DNA from: Vicinamibacterales bacterium
GTDB lineage: Bacteria; Acidobacteriota; Vicinamibacteria; Vicinamibacterales; 2-12-FULL-66-21
Direction: 5' to 3'
Assembly (NCBI GenBank): GCA_035699745.1
Contig: DASSPH010000032.1
Span: 1 to 64,000 of the forward strand
Length of the DNA stretch: 64,000 nucleotides
The notes under the pieces are model-generated. The model worked only from the letters and a program-made list of their open reading frames with translations, ran no database searches and had not been told where the DNA came from. Of this stretch, positions 9,026 through 19,363 are shown in pieces (the stretch's first letter is position 1; the number at the start of each line of letters is the position of its first letter). Made by a program: the position numbers and the translations under genes.

Positions 9026-10849
9026 TCATTTCGCGGGCACGACCTTGCGGAGCGTCCGGATCACCCGTGTGGGCGGATGGTCGTCGAGCGCGACGACGGC
9101 GCGGACGGTGTAGTCGCCGGGAGGGAGCGCGCCGATCGGCAGCGCCGCTCTGCCGACGTAGCGTCCGCTCGCCCCCGCTTCGATGCCGAGCGGCACCGAC
9201 AGGCGCGCCGCCGCGTTCGGTGCGTCGGCCAGCTCCAGCACGGCGCTGACTTTCGCGCCCGGCGCCGCGCCCGCCATTTCGACGTAGCCGATCGCGACCG
9301 GCTCGTTGACGAACTGCAGACGGGGCACGAAGCCCCCCTCCCGCGACAGTCCGAGAATGATCGAGCTGATCTTCAACGTGCCGGTGCGCGCGAGATCGAC
9401 GTCGATCCCGTAGTCCGCCGCGCCGGCGCGGCCGCTGGCGTCGATCGCCGCGACGCGCAGGCGGTAGGCGCCGGGCGGAACCGTCGTCGCGCCCAGGATG
9501 GGGGAGCGCTCGAGATCCGCGGGCTGCGCGAGCCATCCGCCCGCGACCTTGCCGTCGCGATCGAAGAGCGCGGCCGCGAGCGCCGAGAGCTTCACGTTCG
9601 GCTCGACCGCTTCGCCGATCGTCAGGACCCGGATCCTGCCGTCGCTCTCCTCGAACGACGCGAACGCCGCCGCGCGCAGCGGCAGGTCGCGAAACTCCGC
9701 CGTCGTCGACAGCATGTCGCGCGTGGACGGCGACGCCCCCTTGGCGCTGCGCGCGTCCGGCGGCTCGTAGGCGATCGCCCGGCTGGCGCGGACTTCGGCG
9801 CCGCCGCGCGAGACGCGCACCTCGAGCGGGTGCGTACGTCCGCCGTCGGACTTCTGCAGGTCCACCGACGCGACGTAGTACGCGGCGCTCTCGTCGAGGA
9901 TGCGGTCGAACGCGGAACGCTCGCCGGCCCCCACGTTCAGCAGCTTGCCGCCGGTGACGCCGAGCAGCTGTTCGATCCCCTCGACCGGATTGTCGCCGCC
10001 GGTGGCGCCGACGCCGGCGATGTTCTCGCGCAGCACCGAGCCGGTCGACATGATGTCCACCGGCGGGACGATGTAGAACTGCGCGCGGGCCACGCCGGCG
10101 GCGTCGCCGGCCTCGCGGAAGGCGTCGAGCCGCAGCTCGCACATGCCCGGCGCCATCGTCGAGGGGGCGTCGCGCCGCGGCGGCGCGAGGCCGGAGGTCA
10201 GCAGCACGACGACGGTGGGCGCGTCAGGAGCGCGCAGCGTGCGGAGCCGCCGGGAAAGCGCGAACAGCGTCTCGCGGGTCCGGCACGCGAGCTCGGATCC
10301 GGTCTGGCGCGAGTCGCCGCGTCCGGCGAGCGTCGCGAGCGCGCTGCGGATCCGCGTGCGATCCGTCGTCGGCGGGATGTTGACCCCGCCGCGCGGAATC
10401 GCGATCAGCGAGATGCGATCGCTGGGGCCGGCGCCGGTGAGCAGCCGCTCCGCGGCGCCGCGCAGCGCCTGCTCGCCGCCGGCGGCGAAGGACTCGTCGT
10501 CGACGATGAGATGGATGTCGCGGCCGCGGGAGGTGACGCCGTTCGAGCCGAACGGCGGCGGCGCCGCCGCCGCGGCGCTCCGGCCTGAGCCGCCGAGCGC
10601 GACCAGCTGCAGCGACCGGACGTCCCTGGTCCGCCCGTCGATTCTGACGGACACCTCTTCCATCTTGAGGTCCTGGATCGGCATGCCGCCGCTGGTCACC
10701 ACGGCGAAGCTGACCGGCAGGTAAGGGGTCGCCCGCTCCGCAGGGGGTGACTGCACCTGCTGTCCGGAAATGGAAATTCTGGACAGCCCTGCGATCGCGA
10801 CGCTGAATCCGGCGGCGAGAAGAAGCCGGCTCATCATGCGCGGAAGCAT
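9026..10849 (-). CDS. VWFA-related acidobacterial protein B
   Basis: A paralog of the protein at 7257, 607 residues. Shared landmarks in the same order include VVTSGGMPIQDL near the N-terminus, DIHLIVDDESFAAG for the VWFA strand, GSELACRTRETL, RRDAPSTMAPGMCELRLDAF and GDNPVEGIEQLLGVTGG. The N-terminus is a signal peptide. The VWFA metal site is degenerate as in the other copy (VDDESF). It is transcribed leftward, divergently from TonB receptor B with a 78-base gap, and convergent with paralog A. A start two or three codons in (MMSRLL) is equally possible. Secretion and the VWFA fold are inferred; no ligand or partner is known. Confidence 0.85.
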   Translation of the reverse strand: MLPRMMSRLLLAAGFSVAIAGLSRISISGQQVQSPPAERATPYLPVSFAVVTSGGMPIQDLKMEEVSVRIDGRTRDVRSLQLVALGGSGRSAAAAAPPPFGSNGVTSRGRDIHLIVDDESFAAGGEQALRGAAERLLTGAGPSDRISLIAIPRGGVNIPPTTDRTRIRSALATLAGRGDSRQTGSELACRTRETLFALSRRLRTLRAPDAPTVVVLLTSGLAPPRRDAPSTMAPGMCELRLDAFREAGDAAGVARAQFYIVPPVDIMSTGSVLRENIAGVGATGGDNPVEGIEQLLGVTGGKLLNVGAGERSAFDRILDESAAYYVASVDLQKSDGGRTHPLEVRVSRGGAEVRASRAIAYEPPDARSAKGASPSTRDMLSTTAEFRDLPLRAAAFASFEESDGRIRVLTIGEAVEPNVKLSALAAALFDRDGKVAGGWLAQPADLERSPILGATTVPPGAYRLRVAAIDASGRAGAADYGIDVDLARTGTLKISSIILGLSREGGFVPRLQFVNEPVAIGYVEMAGAAPGAKVSAVLELADAPNAAARLSVPLGIEAGASGRYVGRAALPIGALPPGDYTVRAVVALDDHPPTRVIRTLRKVVPAK

Positions 10850-10857
10850 AAACCCGA

Positions 10858-10886
10858 TTGACCCGTGGCGGGAGCGGCGCTATGGT
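10858..10886 (+). promoter_or_regulatory. Candidate sigma-70 promoter for TonB receptor B
   Basis: TTGACC (10858-10863), a 17-base spacer and TATGGT (10881-10886) lie in the 78-base divergent gap, placing transcription start about 35 bases before the TTG start codon. The -35 hexamer is identical to that upstream of receptor A. Confidence 0.45.
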
Positions 10887-10913
10887 TGCCGCAACTTCCG
10901 GTTCTTTGCCATC

Positions 10914-10920
10914 AAGGAGG
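10914..10920 (+). promoter_or_regulatory. Strong ribosome binding site selecting a TTG start
   Basis: AAGGAGG lies 7 bases before TTG at 10928. It is the best Shine-Dalgarno match in this gap. It fixes the start of receptor B at a TTG codon, after which the signal peptide follows directly. Confidence 0.75.
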
Positions 10921-10927
10921 AGGGGCC

Positions 10928-13900
10928 TTGATTCCCAGAAGTCTGTTCCGCGTGTATGTCTGCCTCGCGCTGGCGCTCGCCGTCAGCGTTCCCGCCTTCG
11001 CGCAGGGCGCCAATGCCTCGATCAGCGGCACCGTCGTCGACAACTCGGGCGGCGCGATTCCCGGCGCGAACGTGGTCGTGAAAGGTGAATCGGGCGTCTC
11101 GTTCGAGGCGATCTCGAACGGCGAAGGGCTGTTCACCGTACCCAGCGTCGCGCCGGGCGTGTATACGGTGACGATCTCGCTGAGCGGCTTCAAGACGGCG
11201 GTCCTGAAGGACGTACGCGTCGCGGCCGGCACGCCCGCGTCGCTCAAGGCGGTGCTGGAGGTCGGCCAGCTCACCGAGACGGTGACGGTCGCGGCCAGCT
11301 CGGAATTGATCAACACGCAGACGGCGACGGTCTCGTCGACGCTGAACTCCGATCAGCTGCTCCGGATGCCGACGCCGACGCGCAACGCCTTGAACGCGGT
11401 CACCTTCCTGCCCGGCATCAACACCGCGACGACCAACCGCGAGTCGCGGATCAACGGGCTGCCGGAATCGTTCGTCAGCATCACGCTGGACGGCGTCAGC
11501 AACAACGACAACTTCCTGCGCTCGTCCGACTCGTTCTTCGCGTCGGTGACGCCGCGCCAGGACGCGGTCGAAGCGGTGAACGTGACGACGGCGGTGCAGG
11601 GAGCGCAGACCGGCGGCAGCGGCGCGGTCAGCATCAACTTCTCGACCCGCTCGGGCACCAACCGGTTGAACGGCAGCGCCTACGAGTACTGGCGCGATCC
11701 GCAGCTGAACTCGAACTACTGGTTCAACAAGCGCAACGGCCTGCCGAAGAACGCCGTGAAGCTGAATCAGTACGGCGCGCGGCTCGGCGGCCCGATCGTG
11801 ATCCCGGGGATCTACGACGGCCACAACAAGGCGTTCTTCTTCACCAACTACGAGCAGATTCGCTTCCCCAACAACTTCACCCGCACGAGGGTGACGCTGC
11901 ACCCGCGCGCGGCCGAGGGCTGGTTCCGCTACACGGTCAGCGGGCAGACGCGCGAGGTCAACGTGCTGCAGCTCGCGGCGGCGAACGGGCAGCTCGCCGC
12001 GACCGACCCGACCGTCATGGCGACGCTCGCCCGGATCAACGCGGCGGCGCAATCGCAGGGCACGCTCAATCCCACCAGCGATCCGATGCTGAATCAATAT
12101 GTCTGGCAGAGCCCGGGGAGGCTGTTCGAGCACCAGCCGACCAGCCGCATCGACTACAACCTGACCGATCGCCACCGCCTGAGCGGGTCGTACGCGATCA
12201 TCTGGGCGGAGCGCGATCCCGACTACCTGAATGGCGTCGACTCGCGATTCCCCGGCGGTCCCAACTACCGGTTCTTCCGCTCCCGCCGGCCGCTGCACTC
12301 GTACACGCTCCGCTCGACGCTCGCCGGCAACAGGGTGAACGAAATCAAGGTCGGCATCACCGCCAAGGGCGGCGCGTCGAAGTTCGGGTTTCCAACCGAT
12401 CCGAGCGGCAATCCGGAGAGCTTTGCCGACACCGGCGGCTTCGCCCTGAACTTCCCCGACTTCGACAACGACAATGTGCTGACGAACTGGCACGCGACCA
12501 ACGGCCCGAGCTGGCGCAGCGCGCCGACCTACAGCATCGACGAGTCGCTGACCTGGCTGAAGGGCAAGCACAGCTTCAACTTCGGCGTCGCGTTCCTCCG
12601 CGCGACCGCGTGGGAGATGGCGCAGCAGATCGTGCCGGGCATCGACTTCGGCTTCAGCACGACGCTCGATCCCGCGGCGGGACTCTTCAACTCGACCAAC
12701 TTCCCGAACGCGTCCACCGGACAGCTGAGCGACGCGCGGGATCTCTACGCGATGCTGACCGGACGCGTGTCGGCGGTCACCGGCCAGGCGGCGCTCGACC
12801 CCAAGACCAACAAGTACGTCTTCCTCGGGCCGCGGCGCCGCGAAGGGAAGATCGATCTGTACTCGGGATTTGCCCAGGACTCGTGGCGTCTGAGCCCGAC
12901 GCTGACCCTGACCGGCGGTCTCCGCTACGACGTGCAGCTGCCGTTCTCCGCCGGCAACAGCACCATGACCAGCGTGTCCATGGCGGACATGTGCGGCATC
13001 TCGGGCCTCGGTGACGGCGGCCGCTACAGCCGCTGCAACTTCTTCCAGCCGGGCGTCACGTCGGGGCAGCCGCCGGCGTTCCGCCAGCTGACCGAAGGCA
13101 CGCTCGGCTACAAGACCGACTGGAACAATCTCGCCCCGTCGGTCAGCGTGGCGTGGCGGCCGAACCAGCAGAGCGGCTTCTGGCGGACGCTGCTCGGCGA
13201 TCCCGAGCAGGCGACGCTGCGCGGCGGCTACACCCTGTCATACGAGCGCCAGGGCATGGGCATCTTCACGGGCGTCTACGGATCGAATCAGGGGAGCACG
13301 ATCAACCTGGCGCGCAACGAGAACCTGGGCAATCTCGCGCCGGCGGGACAGTGGCCGGTGCTGTTCAGCCAGCGAGAGCGGCTGTCGCCGCAGACGTTCC
13401 GCGAGGATCCGACGTTCCCCATTGCCGTGCGCGCCGCCCGCGCCGACGACATGGCGGGCTTCGCGCCCGACCTCGAGATCGCGTCGGCGGGCACCTGGAC
13501 GATCGGCTTCCAGCGCTCGATCACGCGCGACATGGCGTTCGAAGTGCGCTACGTCGGCACCCGCGGCTGGAACCAGTGGTCGGAGTTGAACTACAACGCG
13601 GTGCGCGGCGAGGTCCTGCAGAAGAACGGGTTCCTGAACGAGTTCAGGAACGCCATGGCCAACCTCAGGGCGAACAACGCGGCGGGCGGCAACCGCGTCG
13701 GATCGTTCGCCTACTTCGGCCCCGGCACCGGCACCAGCCCGCTGCCGGTCTACCTCGCGTATCTGAACGGGTCGCGCGACTTCGGCAACCCATCCGCGTA
13801 CTCGGGGACGAACTGGACCAACACCACGTTCGCCGGGCGCATGGCGGCGGTGCCCAATCCGGTCGCCTCGGCGGAAACGGATCTCGACGGCAACGCGACG

Positions 13901-14812
13901 CGGCGGGCGAACGCCATCGCGGCCGGCATCCCGGCGAACTACTTCGTGCCCAATCCGGACGTGGACGACGTCGACGTCACCGACAGCGGCGCGTTCAGCG
14001 ACTATCACGCGTTCCAGTTCGAGCTGCGCCGCCGCCTGTCGAAGGGGCTGTCGGCGAACGTGAACTATCAGTACGCGATCGAGCGAGGCTCCGCGTTCGA
14101 CGGCTTCTCCTTCGGCCGCGAGATGGCCGATCAGGGCAACGTGCGCCACGCGATCAAGACGCAGTGGGACTGGACGGTGCCGGTCGGACGCGGCCAGCGT
14201 TTCGGCAACAATCTGCCCCCGCTCCTTCAGGGGATCGTCGGCGGCTGGCGGTTCAACGGCGTCGGCCGCATCCAGGCCCGCACGCTCGACTTCGGCAACG
14301 TGCGGCTGATCGGCATGACCGAGAAGGACCTGCAGAAGATGTACAAGTTCGACATCCGGGTCGATCCCGAGACCGGACTGCGGACGGTGTACATGCTGCC
14401 GGACGACGTGATCGTCAACACCCGCCGCGCCTACAGCACCAGCTCGACGTCGCTGAACGGCTACTCGACGAGTCTCGGGGCGCCGGAAGGGCGGTACATC
14501 GCGCCGGCGAACTCGGCGGACTGCATCCAGGTGCGCGCCGGCGACTGCGCCTCACGGAACCTGCTGATCCGCGCGCCGTTCTTCACCCGGTTCGATCTCG
14601 GCGTCGCGAAGGAGTTCCCGATCAAGGGACGCAGCAACTTCCAGATCCAGATCGACGTGCTGAACGTGTTCGACAACATCAACTTCAACCCGGTCGCCAA
14701 CCCGGGCACCGGCGCGACGATCTTCCAGGTGACGAGCGCCTATACGGATCTGAGCAACACCTACGATCCGGGTGGACGCCTGGGCCAGATCATGTTCAGG
14801 ATTAACTGGTAG
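10928..14812 (+). CDS. TonB-dependent receptor B with carboxypeptidase-regulatory domain (Oar-like)
   Basis: A predicted outer-membrane receptor of 1294 residues and close paralog of receptor A. The start is set at TTG by the AAGGAGG site; an in-frame GTG at 10865 would add 21 residues in front of the signal peptide and overlap the promoter. After the signal peptide (cleavage near PAFAQ) come the carboxypeptidase-regulatory domain (SISGTVVDNSGGAIPGANVV), plug motifs SSELINTQTATV, RMPTPTRNALNAV and LDGVSNNDNFLR, and a barrel ending in RINW. The barrel keeps the same landmarks as receptor A, including GGPIVIPG and YDPGGRLGQ. It is probably a substrate importer; the specificity cannot be read. 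It is divergent from the VWFA B gene and followed by a 16-base-pair palindrome. Confidence 0.92.
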   Translation: MIPRSLFRVYVCLALALAVSVPAFAQGANASISGTVVDNSGGAIPGANVVVKGESGVSFEAISNGEGLFTVPSVAPGVYTVTISLSGFKTAVLKDVRVAAGTPASLKAVLEVGQLTETVTVAASSELINTQTATVSSTLNSDQLLRMPTPTRNALNAVTFLPGINTATTNRESRINGLPESFVSITLDGVSNNDNFLRSSDSFFASVTPRQDAVEAVNVTTAVQGAQTGGSGAVSINFSTRSGTNRLNGSAYEYWRDPQLNSNYWFNKRNGLPKNAVKLNQYGARLGGPIVIPGIYDGHNKAFFFTNYEQIRFPNNFTRTRVTLHPRAAEGWFRYTVSGQTREVNVLQLAAANGQLAATDPTVMATLARINAAAQSQGTLNPTSDPMLNQYVWQSPGRLFEHQPTSRIDYNLTDRHRLSGSYAIIWAERDPDYLNGVDSRFPGGPNYRFFRSRRPLHSYTLRSTLAGNRVNEIKVGITAKGGASKFGFPTDPSGNPESFADTGGFALNFPDFDNDNVLTNWHATNGPSWRSAPTYSIDESLTWLKGKHSFNFGVAFLRATAWEMAQQIVPGIDFGFSTTLDPAAGLFNSTNFPNASTGQLSDARDLYAMLTGRVSAVTGQAALDPKTNKYVFLGPRRREGKIDLYSGFAQDSWRLSPTLTLTGGLRYDVQLPFSAGNSTMTSVSMADMCGISGLGDGGRYSRCNFFQPGVTSGQPPAFRQLTEGTLGYKTDWNNLAPSVSVAWRPNQQSGFWRTLLGDPEQATLRGGYTLSYERQGMGIFTGVYGSNQGSTINLARNENLGNLAPAGQWPVLFSQRERLSPQTFREDPTFPIAVRAARADDMAGFAPDLEIASAGTWTIGFQRSITRDMAFEVRYVGTRGWNQWSELNYNAVRGEVLQKNGFLNEFRNAMANLRANNAAGGNRVGSFAYFGPGTGTSPLPVYLAYLNGSRDFGNPSAYSGTNWTNTTFAGRMAAVPNPVASAETDLDGNATRRANAIAAGIPANYFVPNPDVDDVDVTDSGAFSDYHAFQFELRRRLSKGLSANVNYQYAIERGSAFDGFSFGREMADQGNVRHAIKTQWDWTVPVGRGQRFGNNLPPLLQGIVGGWRFNGVGRIQARTLDFGNVRLIGMTEKDLQKMYKFDIRVDPETGLRTVYMLPDDVIVNTRRAYSTSSTSLNGYSTSLGAPEGRYIAPANSADCIQVRAGDCASRNLLIRAPFFTRFDLGVAKEFPIKGRSNFQIQIDVLNVFDNINFNPVANPGTGATIFQVTSAYTDLSNTYDPGGRLGQIMFRINW

Positions 14813-14861
14813 GAGGAGCGAGGCTCGAGGAGCGAGGATCGAGGATCGAGCCTCGCTCCTC
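14813..14861. terminator. Low-complexity palindrome between convergent genes, possible bidirectional terminator
   Basis: Perfect 16-base arms (14813-14828 and 14846-14861, starting GAGGAGCGAGGCTCGA) enclose 17 bases of the same GAGGATCGA-type low-complexity sequence. The element fills almost the whole gap between the receptor B stop and the stop of the leftward gene. It lacks a T-run, so termination is inferred from position and stem strength. Confidence 0.45.
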
Positions 14862-14870
14862 GTTCCTCGC

Positions 14871-16031
14871 TCACTGACAGAGCTTCAGGTCCTGCACCAT
14901 CGGGAAGATCCCCTGCGCCAGCGAGGCGCCGCCGCCGAAGCCGGGGCCGGGGCCGCGGTACGAGCGAATGAACTGGCTGCTGTCGTCAATCGGCAGCTCG
15001 GAGGCATTGCGGCAGAAGTCCATCCAGATGCCGTCCATGTTCAGATACTGCTCGACGTTCGACAGGTAGAACGCGGACACCATCGCGTTGTGCTTCTTCA
15101 GCCACGCGCCGACGGCGCGGAGCGCCTTCGGTCCGGCGAAGTTGCCGACGATCGGCACGAAGAGGTTCCTGGTGTGCAGCGACTTCAGCACGGTGAAGTT
15201 CTCTTCACTCGCCAGATACCCGCGCAGCGTGCCTGATTCGTCCGTCGCGACCATCAGGTCGGCGTAGGTGGGGGAGTTGCGGCCGCCGCGGCCCCCCATG
15301 CCGCCGCTCATCCAGTAGGTCAGGTCCGGGCCGTACTTGAAGAAGTACTGGTAGACGTACTCGATGCCCGGCGCGTCATCGGGGGTCAGCGCGAACTTCC
15401 GGGTCTTCTGCAGGTGGTCGATGATCGCCTTGTAGTTGCTGTCGTAGAGCTTTTGATCGGGCGCGACCGCCGCGTAGGCGCGGAAGATGTCGCGGACGGT
15501 CGAGGCCGCCGTCAACCCCTCGGGGCGCGGCCGGGAGAACAGCTTGCCGACGAACTCGGCGCGGTCGGCCGAGGTCTCGAACAGCGCCTTGTACATCAGG
15601 TGCAGATCGAGATTGCCGCGGCGCACGTCGGTGATGAACACCATGGCCGGCTTCAACGCGGCGATGTACGTGAAGTTCTGCTCGGGGCCCACGCCCATGT
15701 AGACGCGACCCGGCTTCGCGACCGCGAGCAGATCCGGGATGACGTACTGCAGCCACACTTCGTTCGACAGCAGGTTGTCGGATCTGAAGTAGCCGTTCGG
15801 TTCCGACAGATCGTTGACCAGCGTCCAGAACTCTTCGTTCGAGAGCCGTTCGGGCAGCTTCAGCGGCGCCGGAGCCGGTGCGGGGGCCGGTGCGGACGCG
15901 GCGGCCGCCGCGGGCGGCGGCGGTGGAGGAGGGCCGGCGCTCGGCGGCGCGTGCCGCGCGCAGCCGGCAGGCATCGCCGCGATCACGACAACGAGCAACC
16001 GGGCGGCCAGACGATTGAGCATGTGCTTCAA
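14871..16031 (-). CDS. Predicted lipoprotein of unknown function (LIC_10091-like)
   Basis: A 386-residue protein with a lipoprotein-like N-terminus (hydrophobic stretch ending MPAGC, a slightly off-consensus lipobox), then a Pro/Ala-rich linker (residues about 28-55) that would hold the domain off the membrane. The conserved part starts at LSNEEFWTLVNDLSEPNGYF and contains GPEQNFTYIAALKPAMVFI, which resembles the glycine-rich start of a Rossmann/methyltransferase-like fold, and FVPIVGNFAGPKALRAVG. From memory this matches proteins called LIC_10091 family; I am not sure of it. No catalytic assignment is possible. The gene is divergent from the VPS10 protein at 16075 (43-base gap). Confidence 0.7.
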   Translation of the reverse strand: MKHMLNRLAARLLVVVIAAMPAGCARHAPPSAGPPPPPPPAAAAASAPAPAPAPAPLKLPERLSNEEFWTLVNDLSEPNGYFRSDNLLSNEVWLQYVIPDLLAVAKPGRVYMGVGPEQNFTYIAALKPAMVFITDVRRGNLDLHLMYKALFETSADRAEFVGKLFSRPRPEGLTAASTVRDIFRAYAAVAPDQKLYDSNYKAIIDHLQKTRKFALTPDDAPGIEYVYQYFFKYGPDLTYWMSGGMGGRGGRNSPTYADLMVATDESGTLRGYLASEENFTVLKSLHTRNLFVPIVGNFAGPKALRAVGAWLKKHNAMVSAFYLSNVEQYLNMDGIWMDFCRNASELPIDDSSQFIRSYRGPGPGFGGGASLAQGIFPMVQDLKLCQ

Positions 16032-16037
16032 GGTGGG

Positions 16038-16066
16038 TTGACCCCGCTGCCGAATCCTAACAGAAT
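16038..16066 (+). promoter_or_regulatory. Weak candidate promoter before the second VPS10-type gene
   Basis: TTGACC (16038-16043), 17 bases, then CAGAAT (16061-16066). Transcription would start within a few bases of the ATG at 16075, implying a leaderless or nearly leaderless message. The -35 matches those of both TonB receptors; the -10 is poor. Confidence 0.25.
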
Positions 16067-16074
16067 CTCGGCCT

Positions 16075-19000
16075 ATGAATCAGAACCGTACTCTGGCCGC
16101 GGCGCTCGCCGCCTGCGCGATCGTCGCGACATTCGGATCCGGCACGACCACCGGCGCGCGCCATCCGCTGGGCGGATCGATCGCTCAGGCGCCGGCGCCC
16201 GCGGCGTCCGCGGACCGGCTGACCGCCGACGTCCTGAAGGGACTGACCTTTCGCAGCATCGGCCCGGTGATTCAGACCGGCCGCGTCCAGGATATCGCCA
16301 TCGATCCGAAGAACCCCAACACGTGGTACATCGCCGCCGCGTTCGGCGGGGTCTGGAAGACGGTCAACCGCGGCGCCACCTTCACGCCGATTTTCGACGA
16401 CGGCGGCGCGTTCAACCTGTGTTGCATCGTCATCGATCCGAAGAACTCGAACGTGCTGTGGCTCGGCACCGGCGAGAACAAGAGCCAGCGCAGCGCCCAC
16501 TTCGGCGACGGCATCTACAAGTCGACCGACGCGGGCCAGACCTGGAAGCGGATGGGCCTCGAGAAGTCCGAGCACCTCGGCCAGATTCTGATCGATCCGC
16601 GCAACTCGAACGTCGTCTATGTCGCCGCGCAGGGACCGCTGTTCAACGCCGGCGGCGAGCGCGGTCTCTACAAGACCACCGACGGCGGCGCGAAGTGGGA
16701 GCGCGTCCTGCACGTCAGCGACGACACCGGCATCAGCGACATCGTCTTCGACCCGCGCAACGCCGACGTGATTTACGCCGGCGCCTACCCGCGCCGCCGC
16801 CACGTCGGCCAGATGATCGGCGGCAGTCCCGAGGGCGGCATCTGGAAGTCGACGGACGCGGGGAAGAAGTGGACCAAGCTCACCAGGGGCCTCCCCAAAG
16901 ACGACGTCGGCCGCGTGGCGCTCGCCGTCGACCCGAAGAACCCGGCGCGCGTCTACGCGATGATCAGCGCGAAGTTTCCGCGCGGCGGCCGCGGGTTCGG
17001 CGGCGGCGCCGGCGGTCAGGGACGCGCGGCCGGTCCGCCCGCGCCGGTGACGGCCGCGGCGGCAGTCGTCGACGAGCAGGGCTTCTATCGATCGGACGAT
17101 TCGGGTAACACGTGGGCGCGCGTCGGCAGAGTGGCGCCCCCCGCCGGACGCGGCGGCACGACCGTCGCCCCAGGCGGCGGCTCGCCGCAGCCGCCCCAGG
17201 CGACTCAGGGCGCCGGCGGCGGCGAGTGGTATCGCGGCGGCGGCGCGGCCTACTACTTCGAGATCTTCGTCGACCCGCACCGCCCCGAGTGGATCTGGTC
17301 GATCAACACCAACATGAACGTGAGCAAGGACGGCGGCAGGACGTGGGAGACGCCGGACTTCGAGGGCAAGACCGGCATGCACGTCGACCATCACGTCGTG
17401 GAGTTCGATCCGACGGATCCGAACCACATCCTGATCGGCAACGACGGCGGCGTGTACGAGACCTACGACGTCGGGCAGACGTTCCGGTTCTTCGCCAACC
17501 TGCCGATCACGCAGTTCTACCGGCTGTCGGTCGACAACGCGAAGCCGTTCTACAACGTGTGCGGCGGAACGCAGGACAACTGGTCGGTGTGCGGACCGGC
17601 GGCGAGCGCGAATCGCTGGGGCGTGCGCACCAGCGACTGGTACGTCGTCGCCGGGGGCGACGGGTTCCAGACCCGCAGCGATCCCGAGGACCCGCGGATC
17701 GTCTACGCCTCGTCGCAGGACGGCAACATCTCGCGGCTCGATCTGCGCACCGGCGTCTCGCGCAGCATCCGTCCGCGCAGCATTCCGGTGTCGACCGCGG
17801 ATGAAGGCGGACCCGCGGGGCCGAACCAGGCGCCGATCGGGCAGCGCGGCGGCGCCCCGGCGGGGCCGCCGCCGGGACCGCCGCAGAGCGGCGCGCAGAG
17901 CGGCGCGCAGAGCGCGCAGCAGCAGGGGCAGCAGGCGGCGCAGCAGCAGGCGGCCTCGCGCGAGCAACAGGGCGGGGCCGGGCGTGGCGGGCGCGGGGCC
18001 GCCGGCGGACCGCCCGATGCCAACGCCGATCGCCCGAACTGGGACGCGCCCTACATCATCAGCCCGCACAATCCGCGGCGGCTGTACTGGGCGAGCCAGT
18101 ACGTCTATCGCAGCGACGATCGCGGCGACAACTGGGCGCGCATCAGTCCGGATCTCTCGCGCAACCTGAAGTGGCAGGAGCTGCCGATCATGGGAAAGGT
18201 GTGGCCGCTCGACTCGGTGGCGTACCACGAATCGACGACCGCGCTCAGCAACGTCGTGGCGATCGACGAGTCGCCGCTGCGCGAAGGGCTGATCTGGGTC
18301 GGGACCGACGACGGGCTGGTGCAGGTGACGGAGAACGGCGGCAGGAGCTGGCGGAAGATCGAGCAGTTCCCCGGCGTGCCGCAGTACACCTACGTCACCG
18401 ACGTCTTCCCGTCACCGCTCGACGCCGACACGGTGTTCGTCTCACTCAACAACTGGCAGCGCGGCGACTACAAGCCGTACATCGTCAAGAGCGCCGATCG
18501 CGGCCGCACCTGGACGAACATCACCGGCAACCTGCCGGACAAGCACGACGTGTATTCGGTGATCCAGGATCACGTGAACGGCAATCTGCTGTTCGCGGGC
18601 ACGGAGTTCGGCGTGTTCACGAGCGTCGACGGCGGGCAGCGCTGGGTGCAGCTGAAAGGCGGACTGCCGACCATTCAGGTGCGCGACATGGCGGTGCAGC
18701 GGCGCGAGAACGATCTGGTGCTCGGGACGTTCGGCCGCGGGTTCTACGTGCTGGACGATTATTCGCCGCTGCGCGAGATGACGCCGTCATCAGAAGCATT
18801 TCCGCTGGATGATGTCGCGCGGCTCTACCCGCTGCGCGACGCCTACATCTTCAATCAGCTCGGGATGGCGCCCCCCGGCACCGCCGGCATCGGCGCGATG
18901 TCGGGCAACTGGACGGCGCCGAATCCGCCCTACGGCGCGGTGTTCACCTACAGCGTCAACGCGAGCCTCCCCGACGCCGAGAAGCTGGTGCTGACGATCG

Positions 19001-19272
19001 CCGACGAGAACGGGCGCCAGATTCGCCGTCTCGATCTCGACAAGACGTCGGGCCTGCGGCGCATCGCGTGGAACCTGCGAACCGATCCGCAGCCCGGGAA
19101 TCCGGCGGACCAGGGGCGCGGCGGTGGCGGCGGCTTCGGCCGCGGCGTCAACCAGGGGACGCCGGTTGCGCCCGGCCGCTACCGCGCGACGATCGGCCGG
19201 CTGGCGGGGGACAAGTTGTCGGCGATCGGGCAACCGGTCTTCTTCAGCGTGCTGCCAATCGAGCTGAAGTAG
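16075..19272 (+). CDS. Secreted VPS10/sortilin-type beta-propeller protein (paralog 2 of 3)
   Basis: A predicted exported propeller protein of 1065 residues. After a signal peptide (to about residue 35) comes [20 protein letters not shown], the usual first blade of this family, followed by blades marked [30 protein letters not shown] and SVDGGQRW. Two low-complexity inserts interrupt the fold: a Gly/Arg-rich loop near residue 305 and a long Pro/Gln/Ala/Gly stretch at about 585-645. The C-terminal domain ([19 protein letters not shown]) is the Ig-like module seen in the other two paralogs and also carries a Gly-rich loop. It is probably a periplasmic or surface protein; the ligand is unknown. 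It precedes paralog 3 by 91 bases in the same direction. Confidence 0.87.
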   Translation: MNQNRTLAAALAACAIVATFGSGTTTGARHPLGGSIAQAPAPAASADRLTADVLKGLTFRSIGPVIQTGRVQDIAIDPKNPNTWYIAAAFGGVWKTVNRGATFTPIFDDGGAFNLCCIVIDPKNSNVLWLGTGENKSQRSAHFGDGIYKSTDAGQTWKRMGLEKSEHLGQILIDPRNSNVVYVAAQGPLFNAGGERGLYKTTDGGAKWERVLHVSDDTGISDIVFDPRNADVIYAGAYPRRRHVGQMIGGSPEGGIWKSTDAGKKWTKLTRGLPKDDVGRVALAVDPKNPARVYAMISAKFPRGGRGFGGGAGGQGRAAGPPAPVTAAAAVVDEQGFYRSDDSGNTWARVGRVAPPAGRGGTTVAPGGGSPQPPQATQGAGGGEWYRGGGAAYYFEIFVDPHRPEWIWSINTNMNVSKDGGRTWETPDFEGKTGMHVDHHVVEFDPTDPNHILIGNDGGVYETYDVGQTFRFFANLPITQFYRLSVDNAKPFYNVCGGTQDNWSVCGPAASANRWGVRTSDWYVVAGGDGFQTRSDPEDPRIVYASSQDGNISRLDLRTGVSRSIRPRSIPVSTADEGGPAGPNQAPIGQRGGAPAGPPPGPPQSGAQSGAQSAQQQGQQAAQQQAASREQQGGAGRGGRGAAGGPPDANADRPNWDAPYIISPHNPRRLYWASQYVYRSDDRGDNWARISPDLSRNLKWQELPIMGKVWPLDSVAYHESTTALSNVVAIDESPLREGLIWVGTDDGLVQVTENGGRSWRKIEQFPGVPQYTYVTDVFPSPLDADTVFVSLNNWQRGDYKPYIVKSADRGRTWTNITGNLPDKHDVYSVIQDHVNGNLLFAGTEFGVFTSVDGGQRWVQLKGGLPTIQVRDMAVQRRENDLVLGTFGRGFYVLDDYSPLREMTPSSEAFPLDDVARLYPLRDAYIFNQLGMAPPGTAGIGAMSGNWTAPNPPYGAVFTYSVNASLPDAEKLVLTIADENGRQIRRLDLDKTSGLRRIAWNLRTDPQPGNPADQGRGGGGGFGRGVNQGTPVAPGRYRATIGRLAGDKLSAIGQPVFFSVLPIELK

Positions 19273-19363
19273 CCGGGGATCGGGATCGGAAAGCGGAACG
19301 CGGCAAGCCGCAAGCGGCCAGCGGGCGAACGGCACATGAGCGCGTGATAAACTTCGCGCCCAT
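19273..19363. repeat. Low-complexity gap rich in GCGG/GGATCGG
   Basis: The 91 bases between two VPS10-type genes contain short iterations such as GGGATCGGGATCGG and GCGGCAAGCCGCAAGCGG, the latter partly self-complementary. No promoter stands out. A similar GCGGCAAGCGG composition recurs in the gap at 28520-28554. Confidence 0.35.
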
